In this document: piece after piece, positions 49,857-61,300 of the stretch
Numbering within the stretch: the stretch's first letter is position 1
Layout of the letters: every line of letters starts with the position of its first letter
NCBI GenBank assembly: GCA_009746045.1
Contig: RPFO01000392.1
Span: 440,452-504,451, forward strand
Direction of reading: 5' to 3'
Source: Mesostigma viride
Lineage: Eukaryota; Streptophyta; Mesostigmatophyceae; Mesostigmatales; Mesostigmataceae
Length of the DNA stretch: 64,000 nt
Translations under genes and position numbers: made by a program
The notes under the pieces: model-generated
Told to the model about the DNA's origin: nothing
The model's input: only the letters and a program-made list of their open reading frames with translations
Database searches by the model: none

Positions 49857-50363
49857 CTACTCATCAAAACGCCTCCTCCGCTTGGGGGGAGGTGGCTTGC
49901 CCACAGGGTCGGGCGTGTGCGCCTTGACAATCTTCTTCCACCGCGTCTTGTCCTGCATGGCAGTCCAAAGACGGGAGAGAGAGTGGATGCGGTGCTCAAA
50001 CTGGGCTGGGACCACGAGGTCGTCCAGCAGCATCTGAACGTAGTTGGTGACAGGTTTCCCTACCCTTTTGGGAATGTCCTTGGGGCCAGGCCAGGTCAGA
50101 ATGTGCCGCCCTGGCTGTCCAAGCCGCTGGGGGCCGGCCAGACCAAGGGTGGTGTCGACCTGGCTGGTGCATGCAAGGTGTCCTACAAATGCTATCCTAC
50201 GCTGTCTAATCTCGTCCGAAACACGAGGCATGCCATGATACAGAGACTCTGATGACGGACGCTCGGAAAAACCTACATTAAGGACCTGCCGGAGCATCCT
50301 GTAAACGGTGCCGTCGAGCCGAGCTGCCAGTTTGGGGGCATGTGCGCCCATAATGGCCCCCAT
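49857..50363 (-). mobile_element. LINE C-terminal fragment
   Basis: The 168-residue frame matches the segment 51109-51650 of the neighbouring LINE: LYHGMPRVSDEIRQRRIAFV-GHLA against LYQGMPYITSTIKQRRLQLV-GHLA, and GRHILTWPGPKD against GRHLLTWAGPSD. This is the post-polymerase region of a non-LTR element. It is 5' truncated. Confidence 0.6.
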
Positions 50364-50894
50364 GGATGATCGATGCCTTCAACATTTAGCCATGCTTTGT
50401 CTATAATGGGACCCCCATGGATGTTGCATTAAGAATTTAGCCATGCTATGGCCATGCAGAGAGATGCTCTCTGTCGAGAAGCCATGTCCTAGCTCTCGTA
50501 TAGCTGATGATGATCTTCCTCCCTCACAGGCATGCTCCCCCCTTACCCGGGCATAGCGTGATAGACCATGAGGGTGCAGGTGCCTTGGTGCACCTAGAGC
50601 AGGGGTAGCTTACATTCCCACCCTTGCACATGTGAAGTAGCCTAGAATGTATTAAAAGCCATATGCCCCTTCTCAGGCTATGTGCTACATCTACTCCCAA
50701 CGGAGTGATGTTGATAATTAATTAATTAATTAATGCCTCCGTTGGGAGATCATGTAGCACATATTCCATGATGGATGGGTGGAGGGGAGGAAGCCGCGTA
50801 ATCGAACTAACCTAACTCTAAGCTATCTAGATTAATTAATTAATTAATTAATTAGACTCGTGCTCCCGTTGGGGAGTCACGGAGCATTAACCCC

Positions 50895-50996
50895 GATGGA
50901 TGGATGGATGGATGGATGGATGGATGGATGGATGGATGGATGGATGGATGGATGGATGGATGGATGGATGGATGGATGGATGGATGGATGGATGGG
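50895..50996. repeat. (GGAT)n microsatellite
   Basis: About 25 tetramers directly after a LINE-family tail, a typical 3' microsatellite of such elements. Confidence 0.9.
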
Positions 50997-51108
50997 TGCA
51001 AACATTCCTACCGGTCTAATCTATCTACATTGGCTACATACTACATCTACCTAACAGCATTCTAACTACAACATCTATCTAGGCAGCCGCACGCTGCCCG
51101 AGGGGGAG

Positions 51109-51795
51109 CTATCTGGCGTGCCGCCCGCGGGACTGCACACGCGGGCGCTTCCCCACTGGGGGGGGCTCATTGTCCTCTATGACCTGGGCCCACTTGGCCT
51201 TGTCCATCATCTTCTTCCAAATCACGGAGAGGCCGAGGCCCCCCATGTCCTCTACTAGCTGTTCCTTGAAGGTGCGGGCCTTGCGGCGTCTAACATCACT
51301 AGGCCCAGCCCACGTCAGGAGGTGCCGGCCAGGCTGGGCTGGTCGCAGTCCTGCGGGGGGGCCACGTGAGGTGTCTACCTGGTTTGTGCGAGCTAGGTGC
51401 CCTACAAGCTGCAGGCGGCGTTGCTTAATGGTGCTGGTGATATAGGGCATGCCCTGGTACAGGTCCTCATTGCGGACACATGAGCAGCATATCCTACTCT
51501 GAAAATGGAACGCAGCATGCTGGTGACCGCGCCGTCCAGCTTGCGGGCCAGGTCGGCGGTGAGGGTCCACGTCTCGGCGCCATACGTGAGAACAGGAAGG
51601 ACGAGGACCTTGAACAGGTCCTGTTTCTCGATCTTGCCCAGGGGCTTGCGCCACAGGGCCCGGTACTGACGTAAAGCGTGCCAGGCGAGGGAGATGCGAT
51701 GGTCCACATCAACCTCGCAGCTGGGGAGCAGGCTGCCCAGCAGCTTAACGCGGTCCCGATACAGGACTCGAGAGCCGTCTAGCCCTTGGATCGTG
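51109..51795 (-). pseudogene. LINE reverse transcriptase, 3' half (downstream of insertion)
   Basis: On the minus strand the frame goes from STIQGLDGSRVLYRDRVKLL through RISLAWHALRQYRALWRKPL and LPVLTYGAETWTLTADLARK, the thumb region that follows the YADD motif in LINEs, then shifts frame and continues through LYQGMPYITSTIKQRRLQLV to the stop at 51109. The matching 5' half lies at 56385-57300. The two are separated by the piggyBac-like element. Confidence 0.7.
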
Positions 51796-52084
51796 CTGTC
51801 CCCTATTTATAGTGGCCAGTTCAACTCGCCCCTACGAATAGGGGACAGATGGGAAGCGGCGCGCGCGAATGCCAGTAGACATTTCCGTGATATTTTTAGG
51901 TCTGCTGCTAGAGCTAGATGTGCTCTACGCCCTGATACCGTACATCACTATGTTCAGACCAAGTCTGCAGGGACTAATTAACGGTTACAGTACAGGGGGT
52001 ACCCTGTTTGACAGCTGTCCGCGCGCCTCAAAAATTGACAAAAACGTGGAAGGACGATGAAGACGACGATTGCGGCGGTAGACC

Positions 52085-55000
52085 ATGGCGGACGTTCCTA
52101 GTGGCAGTATGTCAGATTTTAGGCTAAAAAGGGGTATCAAGGTGTCAGTGCCTCCGAAATTATTCGGGCTAGAGTGGGCTATCGAGAAATTCGGAGCCGA
52201 CCATGAAAATGAGAGGATTTCGGGGGAAGTAGTGTCAGTGGCGAGGTGCGGGACGCTGGCGAAGTGCCTGTTCACAGGTGACACAAAGAAATACGACCTA
52301 ACAAAGGCGCAGATTTTCGACTTTAGGGTTGTCACGGCCCCTACGGATGTTGAGAAGCAGGTTAGCGACAAGGAGGGCAACATTTCTGCCAATGGCAGTG
52401 AGAAAAGCGCCGACGTCGGCCAGGCACCTAGCGCAGGCGACGATGGCGCATCTGCACCTACCAGCTCGGAGTCGGCCTCTAGCGAGGATATTGCATTCTC
52501 GCCTGTCAAGAAACGCAAGGGCAAGGGCAAGGGCAAGGCGAGGAAGGCTCCGGCCAGGCAGCCGGCCAAGAAAAGGGGCCGTGCTGCCCCGGTAAATGTG
52601 GATGATGAGTCGGAGGGCGAGGCTGAGGAGGAGCCCCTGCTGGAAATTCCGGTGCAGGCAGATGACAGCGAGGGCGAGGAGGATGACACGCCTGGGCAGG
52701 GCGCGAGGGGTGGCAGTGAGTGGACGTTCGGTGTCGGCAAGCCCAATGTCGCTTCTTTTCCCATTCTTTCACCACCTGCGCCATTGGAGGGAAAAGCCAA
52801 ACCCCAGAACCTCAGCGAGGAGCAGCTGGAGAAGAACGACCCCGAGCAGCTGTTCAGGCTGTTCTGGACGCATCGGGATTTCCTCGAGCGCATTGTGCAG
52901 CAGACCAACCTCTACGCTGCAGGCTAAGGGAGGCTGGCAAGGGGGGGTCGAGGGATTGGAAGGAGCTGACCTTGAATGAGCTGGGGAAGTTCATTGGCAT
53001 CATCTTCACCATGTCGCTGCTCAAGCTGCCATCGCGGAAAGACTATTTCTCATCGGACCCAATCGGGGGGGCTGAGCCACCCATGCTGCAAAGGATCATG
53101 TCCAATTACCGCTTTGACCAAATCACACGCTATGACTAAAGCTACCTTCACCTGGCGCCCACCTCCGAGCGCCCCACGGACAAGCAAACGCGTGAGCACC
53201 GCCTGTGGCAGTGCGACTGGCTGGAGCGCCACCTGAACGAGGTGTACAAGAAGTATGTCAAGCCAGGGCAGCGTGCTTCGCTGGATGAGCGCTCCATCCC
53301 CACCCGCCACCGGCTGTCTCCCATCACCGTCTTCAACCCCAACAAGCCGGAGGAGTTCCACATCAAGCAGTTCGGGGACTAACGACTGGCCAAGCGGCTA
53401 CTTGTATCACGTCGAGACATATGACAAGCTGCCCCAGGAGAACCACACGTTCGAGGTCGTCAAGCGCATGGTGGCCAAGTGGCCCCACAAGACCAAGTGG
53501 GCGATGGATCGCTGGTACACCTCCCGCGCCGCGGTAGAGGAGTGCGCAGCAATGGGCCACCAGGTGGTGGGCACCATCATGACCAACCGCAAGGACCTCC
53601 CATTCGAGGAGGTGCGCGCGCTCATGCCCAAGGGCTGTCACGTCCGTGATCATTTACGTCCGTGCACTCAAGAAGTTACGCGGTTGCCGTAATCGGAATC
53701 GTTACCGACGTTTGGTTGGTTCCGATTCAGTAGGCCGCAGGCTTTGTTCCTTGGGCCGGTGTGGAGCGCCGCGCCGGAAAGGCCTGAATTTCTAGAGTGA
53801 CAGTCTTAGGTGACCTGACTTAGGTTCAGGCGCAAGACTTTGGGGCGCAAAGCCTTGGTGGCTTGCGCAATATTCCGGTGCGTGACATTTGGCAGTTATG
53901 AATCTTTTGTATTGTCCAGACGGAATGATGTTCAGTCCATCTGACAAAGCTAGATACGCAGATCGTAGTGTGCGGTGTGCTGGCTCGCACGTGGTTGTCG
54001 AACAGACTTGCTCTGCATTTTGCTGGCAGTCTAACTGCACGTCAGGCGGCTTGCTGGCAAATGCGACAGCGCATGGATGCCGGGATTTTTGGAGGTATTT
54101 AGGAGCAGCGCAGCGGCCATGGTGGTCGTTGTTCGCTCGTTTCTCTCCCTCACAACTAGTTTGTTGTCTTCATGGGGTTAAACTTCTCGAACAGCCCGGA
54201 GCAGCCCCCGTGAGTGGTTGCATGTCGTTGCCATGACGATGGTTGATAAGATTGACAATGGTTTGATCCGGTTGGGATGTTGTTGGCATTGTGGACGAGA
54301 AACGTTCTGCTGACCCGGGAACAGTCCCGGGAAAGGGCCGGTTCGTCGTTGGCCAGTGTGCCAGTAACTGGGACATGAGCGCAGAGTCACACAGTTGATA
54401 TAGATTATGACGTAAGTAAACACTAGTGTTGCGCCACAGTGGCGTCATGGTCGGTCTGTGGTGATTTCGATGGGTCTCAAGGATATGTAGTTACTCTTAC
54501 AGTTGCGGCAGCACAACTCGGCATTCATTGTAATTTGTCAAATGTTATGGAATGAATGGTTTGGGCATTGCTTTCATCATAAAGCATTATTGCAATCTTC
54601 ATAATATAAATATCGGCTGGCTGCGCTGCCTGTCATGAAGGTGGTGGTGCCGTCAAGGACCACACCTATCATTTCCACTTTATTTAAACGAGCGAACAAC
54701 CCTTGGCGGGTTCAGTTCGGACAGCCTGAGCCGGAGATATACCCAAGCTGCTTGCAGAATCAAGCACTTGGAAGAGGATTAAGCTTATCCTTTAAAAAGC
54801 TATGAAGAGGATTAGGCTTATCCTTGAAAAAGCCATGAAGAGGATTATGCTTATCCTTGAAAAAGCACTGAAGAGGTTATTGCTTAGCCTATTTGAAAAG
54901 CATGTGTGGTCCTGTCGTGGGAATTTTTTTTTAAGGCGGCCAAGCAGGGCGACTATGCCTGGGCGGTGAACAAGGAGGGCCTCGTCCTCACGTGCTGGAT

Positions 55001-55804
55001 GGACAAGAAGCAAGTCTGGACCCTGTCCAAGGGTCTGGGCCTGACCGAGGTCCAGGTCAGCCGCCATGGCGGTCGCACGTCCGAGCGCGTGACAGTGCCA
55101 GCGCCCAGCAGCATCACCGCAACCAGTACTGGGACTGCATGCACGCCACCGACAAGAACGACCAACTCTGCGCCGAGTACGACCTGCAGAGGGCGTTCGT
55201 GACCAAGATCTGGTGGCACCGCCTGTTCACGGGTCACATGGCACACACAGCCACCAACGCTTATACCTCCTGCACACGTGTCATGATCGCGGAGCAGGAG
55301 GGCCAGGTCGCGCTGACCCACGCCGGCTTCCTCAAGCTGCTGGCACATGAGCTGATCCACAACAAGTGGGCTGGCGCCCGGCTGCGCATCGGTGACCTGG
55401 CAGGGCTGCCAGTGCCTGGCCGGACAAAGGAAGCCCGCCGGAGCGGCACGCACAAGGTGGAGTACATCCCCTTCACCGATCAAGCGCAGTGCATCGTGTG
55501 CGCTGCCAAGGACAAGGAGAAGCGCACGGTGTTCTGGTGCAGGGAGTGCGACGCAGCCCTGTGCAACATGGGCGAGAATGACTGCTTCCGTGTGTGGCAT
55601 GAGGAGGACGTGGAGGGCCTCGACTTTGGTCGCATCAAGCAGCGCGCCACGCTGGAGCTCACCAAGCGCGGCAACAAGGGCAAGGAGTGGGCTGCGCGCA
55701 ACACCGTGGTCACCCGTGCCGGGGCAGGCTCACACACGCCGGTGGTGGGCAAGCCGAAGCGTGCCTACATCAAGAAGGGGGGGCAGGCACGAGCCACCCC
55801 TTGA
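52085..55804 (+). pseudogene. Degraded piggyBac-type transposase
   Basis: The first frame (52085-52927) has a Lys/Glu-rich linker (KKRKGKGKGKARK, acidic runs) and the domain start DPEQLFRLFWTHRDFLERIV. Coding then continues with a frame change near 52920 (WKELTLNELGKFIGIIFTM), an in-frame TAA at 53137, and another shift near 53380. Catalytic acidic residues appear in order: LDERSIP (first D), AMDRWYTS then GTIMTNRKDLP (second D), and, after a 1.25-kb interruption (about 53650-54930), LTCWMDKKQVWTLSK (third D). NQYWDCMHATDKNDQL and the terminal Cys finger (CIVCAAKDK...FWCRECDAALC) complete the piggyBac layout. It is certainly inactive. Confidence 0.8.
54774..54900. repeat. Tandem repeat of about 42 bp inside the transposase interruption
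   Basis: AAGAGGATTA(A/G)GCTTATCC plus TTGAAAAAGC repeats about four times with changes. Confidence 0.65.
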
Positions 55805-56378
55805 GAATGCAAGCATTAGTGCTGACATGGCCTTTGGCCTTACCGCGCCCGGGGCGCGCCCGTGTACCACCATGCCGGGATGGTTTTTGAATGTTTTATA
55901 GCCTACCCAGTTGTTTATTGGCTGAAATAGATGAGACCAAGTATGTTTTACCATGGTTGATGTTTTATGATGCTAGGGAGTGAGGCGCATGCCTTGTAAT
56001 GCTAGCAAATGTCACCAGCCAAACTGGACCCTATTTGTAGTGGCCAGTTATTTTTAGATAGTGCATCTGGGTCCCTGGGACAACCCATAATGTCAGTGTT
56101 CAGAAGCCATGCCTGGCTACCCAAGCAACTGCCTGAAAAATATTGGGAGCAACGGAATTGTTTTCAGGTGTAATAATGCAGAATACATGTGTTTTTTTTC
56201 GCACTCGCGCACCCCCCTGAGGGTGGTGCTATATTTAGCACCCATAGGACATTGCAACATGACCAATGACATGACCCCCATTTAAATCAATATATGTGTG
56301 GGCTTTGGTCCAAGTATGGACAGTAAAATTGTTTTTAGGTTGGTTTGTGGGCATTATCTTGCAAAGTGCAACTGGCCC

Positions 56379-57300
56379 CTATTTGTAGTGGCGAGTTGGA
56401 CACGATCCAAGGGCTAGGAGATAGAGGGGCGGCGGTGAGTTGGTGAGCCCAACCGCCAGGGCCTCTGTCTTCTTGCTGACCTCAAGCCCCACTGCACGGG
56501 CCTCGAGAGCCAGGCAGTCAAGCCATGTCTGCACGTGCTCAGTGTCCTCGAAGAGGGTGGTGTCGTCTGCATAAATGATGTCTGCTAGCCGAATCTCCGT
56601 GTCCGCACCGCCATGCCAGAATTTGTTAGCAACCTGCACTCCTGGTTCCCTGCCCACGATGCGGGCAAATCGCTTGCGCGCCTGGATCATTACGTATTCG
56701 ACAACAATAATGAACAGGTAGGGCGACAGCACGCAGCCCTGCCACACACCCTTCTGTAAAGGGCATGGGGGCGTGGTCCCGTAAGAAGTGCGCACCGAAG
56801 TGGTGGACCCTTCATACAGGTTGCGGATGACAGCAATCAGGGGGCGGGGGATCCGGAACAACTCGAGGATGTCCCAAAGCGCAGGCCAGAAAACCGAATC
56901 GAAGGCTTTGATGAAGTCCACCAGCACAAGGTGCAAAGGGGACTCACCAGGCTGAAGGCGTTGCAGTTCCTCCACTAGTCGGCGAGTAGCGAAGAGCGCC
57001 TGTACTGTGTTGCGACCTGAACGGAAGCCGTGCTGAGTCTCGCTGAGGTGACCGTCCAGGGCCGTGCGCAGGCGGTTCAGGATGAGCCGCATAAGAAGCT
57101 TGAGGGGGGCACTTTGAATGCACACCCCTCTGTAGTTGCCGGGGTCGGCAGGCGACCCCTTGTTCTTGTACAGCAACGTGCGAAAACTGTGTTGCCAGGC
57201 CGCTGGAGGTGGTTGCGACGACAGCAGAAGGCGGTTGCAGATGTCCCGGAAGAGCAGCATAACACCTGTGAAGGGGAAGCCCTGAGAAGGGGCATCTGCT
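56379..57300 (-). pseudogene. LINE reverse transcriptase, 5' part of the domain
   Basis: The frame runs from about 57300 (GFPFTGVMLLFRD) to a stop at 56379. Reverse transcriptase motifs appear in order: LYKNKGSPADPGNYRGVCIQ (motif 1), QHGFRSGRNT (2a), LVLVDFIKAFDSVFW (A, first Asp), VWQGCVLSPYLF (B) and ADIIYADDTTLF (C, YADD). This is a non-LTR type domain. The last residues before the stop belong to the inserted element; the natural continuation is at 51795 and below. Sequences upstream of motif 1 are missing. Confidence 0.85.
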
Positions 57301-57519
57301 CTTCAATACTTTTTGGGCTACTTCCTGCATGCAAGGGTAGGATGTAAACTACCTGCTCTAGGTGCACCAAGGGCACCTGCACCACCGTGATCTATCAGAG
57401 CCCATCCCAAAGGGGGCCCGTCATATGGGGTGGATCAGATCAGCATGGCTATATACAGAAGCTAGGGCATGGCTTCTCAGCAGAGAGTAGCTCTCTGCAT
57501 AGGCACAGCATAACTAGTT

Positions 57520-58070
57520 TCCATTCCATTCCGTTCCGTTCCGTTCCGTTCCGTCCCGTCCCGTCCCGTCCCGTCCCCTCCCCTCCCCTCCCCTCCCTCC
57601 CCTCCCCTCCCCTCCCCTCCCCTCCCCTCCCCTCCCCTCCCTCCCCTCCCTCCCCTCCCCTCCCCTCCCTCCCCTCCCCTCCCCTCCCTCCCCTCCCCTC
57701 CCCTCCCTCCCCTCCCCTCCCCTCCCCTCCCCTCCCCTCCCTCCCTCCCTCCCCTCCCTCCCCTCCCCTCCCCTCCCCTCCCCTCCCCTCCCCTCCCTCC
57801 CCTCCCCTCCCCTCCCTCCCCTCCCTCCCTCCCCTCCCCTCCCCCCCCTCCCTCCCCTCCCCTCCCCTCCCTCCCTCCCCTCCCCTCCCCTCCCCTCCCT
57901 CCCCTCCCCTCCCTCCCTCCCTCCCCTCCCCTCCCCTCCCCTCCCCTCCCCTCCCCTCCCCTCCCCTCCCCTCCCCTCCCCTCCCCTCCCCTCCCCTCCC
58001 CTCCCATCCCATCCCATCCCATCCCATCCCATCCCATCCCATCCCATCCCATTCCATTCCATTCCATTGA
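57520..58070. repeat. Pentanucleotide satellite with symmetric sequence gradient
   Basis: The array opens with CCATT and CCGTT units, changes to CCGTC, then to a long core of CCCCT units (some shortened to CCCT), then to CCATC and again CCATT at the end. Frames through it encode only repeats. Confidence 0.9.
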
Positions 58071-58184
58071 AGGAACCACCCTACACCAGTGAGGCTATTA
58101 AATTATTGATTAATGTAATTAATTGATAAGTCTCATGGCCCCGTTTCGCCGCTTTGCTCACCACCATCCATCAAGCAAGGAATA

Positions 58185-58275
58185 CGTGCTACATGATCTC
58201 CCCACGGAGTCATGTTATAATTTAATTTAATTTAATCGACCCGTTGGGGGACCACGGAGCACTGAATTCCCCAAT
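58185..58275. repeat. LINE-family 3' tail
   Basis: CTCCCCACGGAGTCATG, a TTTAA-repeat run and GTTGGGGGACCACGGAGCA match, partly in the other orientation, the tails at 49740-49850 and 50733-50890. Confidence 0.5.
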
Positions 58276-58388
58276 GGAGATAGTGAGGCTATGCCTGGGG
58301 AGGAAGCAGCAAACAACTAAATGTACACATGTTAGGGTATACAGGCCCAGCCGCACTGGCTACCATGCCGTATCTTGACACATGCCTA

Positions 58389-61300
58389 CTATTCACAGCC
58401 CTGTGCGCTGGTTGGTTTCCTCTCCCTTGGCACCGCCCCATTTGTGGGCGCAAAGACATTCCCCGTAGCACCATTGACGCCAACCAGACCTGGCAGCACG
58501 CGCTGCTGTCCGCAGTTGGGGGACACAAACACGCCGCACGCGAGCAGCTTGGTGCGCAGGTACAGCCGCTTGTCCTCCAGCGTGGACAGCAGCGCCCACT
58601 CAAAGTAAGGCACTGAGATCACCTGCCAGCCGTGCTGCATCATCAGGTCCCGCTTGAGCAGCGTGGCGGGCGTCATCTGCCGCCCGTCGCTCATGAAATG
58701 GGACGGACCGTCCACTTCCACCGCGACCATGTGGGCCGGGGTGCTGGATGACAGGGACGCGGGCGACGCTGCCAACTCGCACAGCCCCATCCCTGCCTCC
58801 TCTGCCCTGACTGCTTCTGAGTGTAATGTCCGCTGGGAGTTATCCCTCGAGGGCGCCAAGCCATCTAGTCCATCTGGGCCGGGCGCCCCGCTGGCAGCTC
58901 CCGCCACCCAATCCAGGGCGTCTGTGCCGGTCGGGTCGCCCGTGGTGGTAGCCTCGCCGCTCTCTGGCGTGCCCACCACGATGTCGACAAAGTAGAGCCC
59001 CTCGAGGATGGGCACCTCGTTGGTGTGCTCCACGCCAAGCGACCGCAGCGTGTTGGACACCTCCATGTGGAAGCGCGAGGAGGACGGCAGCGGCAGCCTG
59101 CCGTTGGCGCGCGCCTGCTGCAGCACGCGCAGCACTGCAGCAGGCGCGCCACTGGTCCTTGCGCGCTCGTCGCGGCCCACGCACGCCCACACGTACAGCG
59201 CCATCTGCGCGAGCGCCTCGACCGACGTCTCGGGCGTCAGGTGGTGCCGCACCTCCTCCAGCAGCGACCGGGCGACCGCGCTGTTGCAGCGGTGGGCCAC
59301 CGCGAGCGCCCTGCGGCCACCGAGGGGAAACATGGGGGCAGGCACAGGATGAGGGCAGGCTCAAGCGAGCTTGCGACACTGAGACGAAACCCTGCGCTTG
59401 CTTGCACGCAAGCACATGGGACCTTAGCGGCAGTCCGTTGGACAGCTGCATTTGCATCTAACGAGCTTTCCGGCATTCGACAGCGTCTAGGCACAGGATG
59501 ACCACTGTCATCAATTAATAGCCATTTGGGCAGCTCATGCCCAGGGTGCACAAGGGAGGTCATCACACACCCACGATTGCAGGACTCTAGATGGCAACTA
59601 ATCTGACAGGCAGCCATGGGGGCAGTAAGCCAGGCAAGGAGCAACCACTGAGCCAGGTTGGGTGACTATGAGGAATGGGGCAGAGAAAGGCAAGTACAAG
59701 AATGCGTCGTAGAATGTACCAAGGTAACGTAGGGTAGTTCTGATTTGAAAATTCGAAAAGCTCCTGGTTTTTAGGTGAACTACAAACCTGTATAGAACGA
59801 GAGTGGATATGCTGCTACTGTAGGGTTAAGTGGCGACAAAGCAGCTGGATTAAACGGCATACTGTGTCCTCGAAAAGCTCAGGTGGATAAGATCACCAAG
59901 GGGGCTAGGACAAGCACACTCACTAACACGACCATCCATCCATCCATCCATCCATCCATCCATCCATCCATCCATCCATCCATCCATCCATCCACCCACC
60001 CACCCACCCACCCACCCACCCACCCACCCACCCACCCACCCACCCATCCACCCATCCACCCACCCACCCACCCACCCACCCACCCACCCACCCACCCACC
60101 CACCCACCCACCCACCCACCCGACCACTCACCAGAGCACGTTCCCCACATTCTGCGTGCTGAAGCGAATCGCGCTCGGGCGCGGCTGCAAGGAAGCCTCC
60201 CCCCCCCCCACCGCGGGCGTGCGGTCGTCCCCCTGCTCCCCCTCGCTGCCCAAGCTTATGCTCGCGTCCATGTCTGTATCCAACCACCGGGCGATCGCTG
60301 ACTCCAGAATCGTGTACAGGCGGTCACCCCCCCGCCCCGACGTAGAGAAAGCCCACAGGATGTTGGCAGTGCTCTGCGGTGTGAACTCCTGCATGCCGCG
60401 TGCGACTACCTCCGCCTCCATGGCGTCAAAGAAAGGTTTCCCGCCCTCCCGCGCCTTCGCAAACGCCCACAGGGTGTTTACGATGCACTGCGCATTGAAG
60501 TCAGCGAGGCCGCGGGAGACCACTGCCGCCTCGACCGCCGCGTACAGCTGCCGGTTGTCGTACCCCGTGCACGCAAATGCCCACATGGTGTTTGCAATGC
60601 TCTGCGGGCTGAACCCGCCCAACCCCCGCGCAACCACCTCGGCAGCGACCAGCGCACACAGCTCGTCGCACGCACGGTCGACGGTTGCAAACGCCCAGAT
60701 CGTGTTGGCGATGTTCTGCGCGTTGAAGCCGCCCATTCCACGCAGCGTGATCTCATCCAGCACCACCTGGTACAGCCGGTGGCTGCCCCGCCCTGCCTTG
60801 GCAAAAGCCCAGACCACATTGGCGATGTCCTGCGGGTTGAACTCGGACAGGCCCCTCACCACCACCTCCGCCTCCACCGCCGCGTACAGCTGCGGGCTGC
60901 CCCGCCCCGCGGTCGCGAACGCCCACATGGTGTTCACAATCCCTTGCGATGTGAACCCGCGGAGGCCTCTACGCACTGTCTCCGCTTCCACCACCTCGTA
61001 GATGCCCTCGCTCTCGTACCCAGCCGTCGCAAACGCCCACACCGTGTTGGCGATACCCTGCGGTGTGAACCCCTTGAAACCGCGCGATACGACCTCTGCC
61101 TCGACCATAGAGTAGAAGGGGGGCGCGCCCCGCCCCGCCGTCGCGAACGCCCACAGGGCGTTGGTGATCCCCTGTGGGCTGAACGCGTGCAGCCTCCGCG
61201 CCGTGAGCGTCTCCTCGAATAAATCATACAGCTGCCGACCGCCCCGCCCAGTCGTCGCGAACGCCCACAGGCAGTTGACCACCCCTTGGGCATTGAACTC

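Larger units (their letters stand above)
51796..56400. mobile_element. piggyBac-like element inserted in a LINE frame
   Basis: The ends carry related words in inverse arrangement: CTCGCCCCTACGAATAGGGG at 51826-51845 and CCCCTATTTGTAGTGGCGAG at 56376-56395. The left end also has an 11-bp inverted repeat (CTGTCCCCTAT 51796-51806, ATAGGGGACAG 51838-51848). A further CCCTATTTGTAGTGGCCAG lies near 56029. The insert carries transposase remnants at 52085-55804 and separates two halves of one LINE reverse transcriptase frame. A TTAA target duplication, usual for piggyBac, was not found at these edges, so the exact boundaries are tentative. Confidence 0.6.

Noticed and set aside
57387-58079. Long Pro-Ser or Gly-Glu-rich frames
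   Set aside because: Translations of the pentamer satellite.
59850-60287. Gly-Trp-Val or His-Pro repeat frames
   Set aside because: Translations of the CCAT/CCCA microsatellite in the OPR gene intron.
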